Origin: WGAB01 sp964406105
Lineage (GTDB): Bacteria; Hydrothermota; Hydrothermia; WGAB01
Assembly (NCBI GenBank): GCA_964406105.1
Contig: CAYOQK010000026.1
Span: 1-25,950, forward strand
DNA: 25,950 nt
Direction of reading: 5' to 3'
The translations under genes were made by a program, and so were the position numbers. Under the pieces are notes generated by a model. It had not been told where the DNA came from. It ran no database searches and saw only the letters and a program-made list of their open reading frames with translations. Below, in pieces: positions 23,505 through 25,950 of this stretch. Positions within the stretch are counted from its first letter, which is position 1, and each line of letters begins with the position of its first letter.

Positions 23505-24947
23505 TTACCGTCCTCTCACGAGTTTCACCTGGCGGAAACGGGCTGGGGCCGCGCCCTGAGCCGTGCCGATGGTTTGCCCAGGCTCTCCTTTGCCGCAGTT
23601 CGGTGTCCCCCAGATCTCCCATTCCTCCGGTCCGGCCACTGCATCCAACTTTCGCCAGAACCCCACCGTGTCGTCCACAAAGGAGGGCGAGCGTACCGCC
23701 TCGGCAAGCCGACCCCCCCGAATACGCCATCCCATTGCGCCTGCAAACTGGAAGTGCTCCCTCCGGTCATCAATGGACCAGGACTTTACGCCGGAAATGT
23801 ACACCCCCTGGTCAATGCCGGCGATCAGGTCCTGGAGGCTCCCCTGATGGGGCTGGAGATTGACATTGGTAATTCGGATCAAGGGCAGGTTCTGCCATCC
23901 CTTGGCAAAGGCCGAAGCCGAAGAGGGCCGACCGATGAGGTGGGCAAACTCCCGATTGGAAAGATACCCTACCAGGATCCCCTCGCGGATCAGGTCCACT
24001 GCATGGGTTTCCACACCCTCGTCATCAAAGCCTGCGGTGGCCAGCCCTCTCGGAGTTCGCCCATCGGCCACAATGTTCAACAGGCGAGACCCCACCTGGA
24101 GCTTGCCCAACTGGTCCACCGTGGCATAGGAGGTGCCGGAAAAGGAAGCCTCCTCGCCGAACACCCGATCCAGTTCCAAGGCATGACCAATGCTCTCGTG
24201 GATAATGAGGGAAACCAACGGACCGTCAATGACCACATCGTAAACCCCCTCTGGGGGCTCCTGCGCATACAGCAGCTCCCGGGCTTCCTCCACTACTCGG
24301 GGCAAGTGTCGGGGAAAATCCAAGCGGTCTAAGAGTTCCAGGCCACTGGTTTCGTATTGACCACTTTGGGTGGTGGGGTAAGAGCGACGAGCCCCGCGGT
24401 GGCCTCGGCCGATAGCCACAGTGAGGCCCGCCCCGGTCTTGTAGATCCGCTGGTAAATCCTCCGATGCTCTGTGGAAACAAACCAGCGTTCCTCGCGGAC
24501 GGTGTCCAGGAACACGGACACCGAGGGCGAACCCGGAAGGCGTTGCCCTTGGGCGGTAATCTCCCGCAGTCGGTCAATGCGCTGTTGAAGCGGAACCTCA
24601 AAGGGGTCCTGCTCAAGGGGAGTGTGGTACTCTGCTTCTACCTCTGGCAAGGGATCAAACACCACAGGGCGGTGACGTGTCCGTGCGGAAGCCTCTGCGA
24701 TCTCCACGGCCTGTTCAAAGGCCCGTCGCAGGTTTTCGGGATCCAGGTATGGGGTGGAAGCAAAGCCCAAGCCCCCGTCCTTCAGCACCCGAACCGCCAA
24801 GCCCCGGGAGACCACCTGGGTGAGTTCGCTCACCTGCTGATTGTCCACCCCGATGCGCTCTTGGTGGTGGTACACAATGCGAAGGTCGGCATAGGAAACC
24901 CGGCGAGCCCAGTTGAGAAAAAGCGGAAACAAACGTGTGGGTTCCAT
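23505..24947 (-). CDS. tldD: TldD metalloprotease subunit
   Basis: This 480-residue protein is the zinc-bearing half of the TldD/TldE protease. The active site is HESIGHALELD (250-260), with zinc ligands H250 and H255 and catalytic E251. The third ligand is the C-terminal Cys451 in NCGKGEPGQ, matching the CGKxGQ of E. coli TldD. FDDEGVETHAVDLI is the conserved loop seen in both subunits. No precursor peptide or RiPP gene is visible nearby, so general peptide turnover is the safest role. The ATG at 24947 has no ribosome binding site and lies 14 nt from a TATAAT box, so its transcript is probably nearly leaderless. It heads a three-gene operon with pmbA and the glycosyltransferase. Confidence 0.93.
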   Translation of the reverse strand: MEPTRLFPLFLNWARRVSYADLRIVYHHQERIGVDNQQVSELTQVVSRGLAVRVLKDGGLGFASTPYLDPENLRRAFEQAVEIAEASARTRHRPVVFDPLPEVEAEYHTPLEQDPFEVPLQQRIDRLREITAQGQRLPGSPSVSVFLDTVREERWFVSTEHRRIYQRIYKTGAGLTVAIGRGHRGARRSYPTTQSGQYETSGLELLDRLDFPRHLPRVVEEARELLYAQEPPEGVYDVVIDGPLVSLIIHESIGHALELDRVFGEEASFSGTSYATVDQLGKLQVGSRLLNIVADGRTPRGLATAGFDDEGVETHAVDLIREGILVGYLSNREFAHLIGRPSSASAFAKGWQNLPLIRITNVNLQPHQGSLQDLIAGIDQGVYISGVKSWSIDDRREHFQFAGAMGWRIRGGRLAEAVRSPSFVDDTVGFWRKLDAVAGPEEWEIWGTPNCGKGEPGQTIGTAQGAAPARFRQVKLVRGR

Positions 24948-24961
24948 GGTGGCGACCGTTA

Positions 24962-24992
24962 ATTATACGGGCTTTGCGAGTTTTTTCTCCAA
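24962..24992 (-). promoter_or_regulatory. Promoter of the tldD operon
   Basis: On the minus strand TATAAT occupies 24967-24962. The best -35 is TTGGAG (24992-24987) at a wide 19-bp spacing. Only 14 nt separate the -10 box from the tldD ATG, so the leader should be about 7-8 nt and lacks a ribosome binding site. Confidence 0.6.
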
Positions 24993-25018
24993 GATCCTGG
25001 ACCAATAGGAGGATCGGC

Positions 25019-25024
25019 TATAAT
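25019..25024 (+). promoter_or_regulatory. -10 box for the secreted protein gene at 25070
   Basis: A perfect TATAAT lies 45 nt upstream of the ATG. The -35 region (CTGGAC at 24997-25002, 16-bp spacer) is weak. The leader contains two Shine-Dalgarno-like stretches, AGGAGGG (25038-25044) and AGGAGG (25058-25063), each placed before an in-frame ATG. Confidence 0.55.
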
Positions 25025-25069
25025 TGAAGGCAAACGCAGGAGGGTAAAACGGGGATGAGGAGGTTCACA

Positions 25070-25950
25070 ATGCGCAAATTGGGTATGCTTGTGGTGACAC
25101 TGTGGGCATGGGTCGGGGTAGCCGGAGCGGTGCCCCTTAACCTGGTGCCCAACGCCGGCTTTGAAAGCTGGGACAACCCAAACACGCCCACCGATTGGAC
25201 CTACGAAAACGGTATCACAGTAGACCAGGAGTCGGGCACAGTGTTCCAAGGCACCTACTCCGCTAAGGTCACCCTCACCACCACCAACCAGAGCAGCACC
25301 GACTTTGAATCTGCCCTGTTCCCTGTGGAAGCCGACTCCACCTATGACTTCTCCTTCTGGGTGTTGGACAACGACCCGGCAGGCAATGCTCGCTTGGTGG
25401 TCCGGTGGTTCCGGGCGGATTCCAGCTACATCACCGCCAACTACGGGGCTTTCTCTTCGGACGATGCCCACTGGCAGGAGGTCAGCGGTTCCTACACGGC
25501 TCCTTCGGATGCAGCCTTTGCCAAGTTCGGGCTCCGCTTCTATGACGTGTCAAGCAACTGGGACGGCGATGCGGTGTTCTACATTGACAGCCTGGTGGCC
25601 ACGAAACAGGCGCCCACTATCTACGAGGTGACCATTGAGGAGATCCAGGGCACGGGCGACACCTCACCGTACGAAGGCGAAAAGGTTAAGACGTCCGGAA
25701 CCGTGACCGCCGTGTTCAACCGGGGCTTCTTCATGGAAATGAACCCCGGAGGCGCCCGGCGGGGCATCTATGTGTACCTGGGCTCCACTCCGTCGGTGAA
25801 CGTGGGCGACTCCTTGGTCATTGAGCAGGCTGATGTTACCGAATACAACGGCCTCACCGAGCTCACCAACCCGGTGATCACCGTGGTGGGGAGCGGATAC
25901 AACGTGCCTGGGCCCACGCTCATCACCCTGGCCGACTTCGGCGAGGACTA
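25070..25950 (+). CDS. Secreted protein with CBM-like N-terminal domain and OB-fold repeats (3' end outside window)
   Basis: The frame is open from 25070 to the window edge (293 full codons). A signal peptide (MRKLGMLVVTLWAWVGVAGA) is followed by a jelly-roll, carbohydrate-binding-like domain (about 23-180). This opens with LVPNAGFESWDN, includes YDFSFWVLD and ends FYIDSLVATK, the pattern of CBM4/9-type modules. From about residue 185 comes an OB-fold unit (VTIEEIQGTGDTSPYEGEKV, then GDSLVIEQADVTEYNGLTEL). This closely matches the first OB unit of the 1102-residue protein at 14472, down to the following ADFGED that corresponds to its ADFGEP at 579-583. A second OB unit and perhaps an enzymatic domain should follow. 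An ATG at 25055 is in frame and equally accessible; I prefer 25070 because AGGAGG lies 6 nt before it. Confidence 0.85.
   Translation, partial: MRKLGMLVVTLWAWVGVAGAVPLNLVPNAGFESWDNPNTPTDWTYENGITVDQESGTVFQGTYSAKVTLTTTNQSSTDFESALFPVEADSTYDFSFWVLDNDPAGNARLVVRWFRADSSYITANYGAFSSDDAHWQEVSGSYTAPSDAAFAKFGLRFYDVSSNWDGDAVFYIDSLVATKQAPTIYEVTIEEIQGTGDTSPYEGEKVKTSGTVTAVFNRGFFMEMNPGGARRGIYVYLGSTPSVNVGDSLVIEQADVTEYNGLTELTNPVITVVGSGYNVPGPTLITLADFGED

Noticed and set aside
23505..24947. tldD/tldE as part of a RiPP (microcin B17-like) biosynthesis cluster
   Set aside because: No precursor peptide, cyclodehydratase, dehydrogenase or exporter gene is visible nearby; the adjacent gene is an ordinary glycosyltransferase. 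TldD/E pairs are common housekeeping proteases.

Overview
The window looks like chromosomal DNA of a GC-rich (about 60% by eye) diderm bacterium. It is densely packed: most neighbouring genes on the same strand overlap by 1-35 nt or lie within about 30 nt, and no stretch over 300 bases lacks a gene. An apolipoprotein N-acyltransferase implies an outer membrane with lipoproteins. Two secreted multidomain OB-fold/Ig-like proteins, one ending in a FlgD/Por-type C-terminal domain, point loosely to the FCB/WOR-3-like part of the tree. That placement is inference, and I see no rRNA, tRNA, prophage, transposase or CRISPR array.

Layout. (a) 1-165: tail of a 23S rRNA m5U methyltransferase. (b) 386-3035, + strand: an acyl-CoA mutase large subunit whose substrate pocket reads like isobutyryl-CoA mutase rather than methylmalonyl-CoA mutase, then malate dehydrogenase. 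(c) 3117-8772, + strand: a five-gene run of YgeW-type knotted carbamoyltransferase, threonine-synthase-like PLP enzyme, MocA-like nucleotidyltransferase, a second fold-type-II PLP enzyme and an 8-oxoguanine-deaminase-like amidohydrolase. It recalls the E. coli ygeW...ygfJ...ssnA anaerobic purine-catabolism locus in altered form. (d) 8794-9255: a 91-nt hairpin, an orphan 93-codon gene on the minus strand and its strong promoter. (e) 9333-11457, minus: rbfA-truB-ribF operon. (f) 11577-19184, +: ndk, an orphan NMT1-like binding protein, lnt, an 1102-residue secreted protein and dnaB. (g) 19236-21035, +: yebC-ruvC-ruvA. (h) 21107-24947, minus: tldD-tldE(pmbA)-glycosyltransferase. (i) 25070 to the end, +: a second secreted OB-fold protein, cut by the window edge.

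The most striking signal is not a gene. The palindrome TCGA is almost absent: I found one copy in 25,950 bases where roughly 90 would be expected from base composition. Codon choice appears bent to avoid it (Ile before Asp/Glu is ATT or ATA, Phe before Asp/Glu is TTT), and the single copy lies inside the orphan 93-codon gene. This fits long exposure to a TaqI-like TCGA-specific restriction-modification system, though no such system is encoded here. The second main point is the carbamoyltransferase/PLP/amidohydrolase operon, which could be an undescribed variant of reductive purine breakdown.
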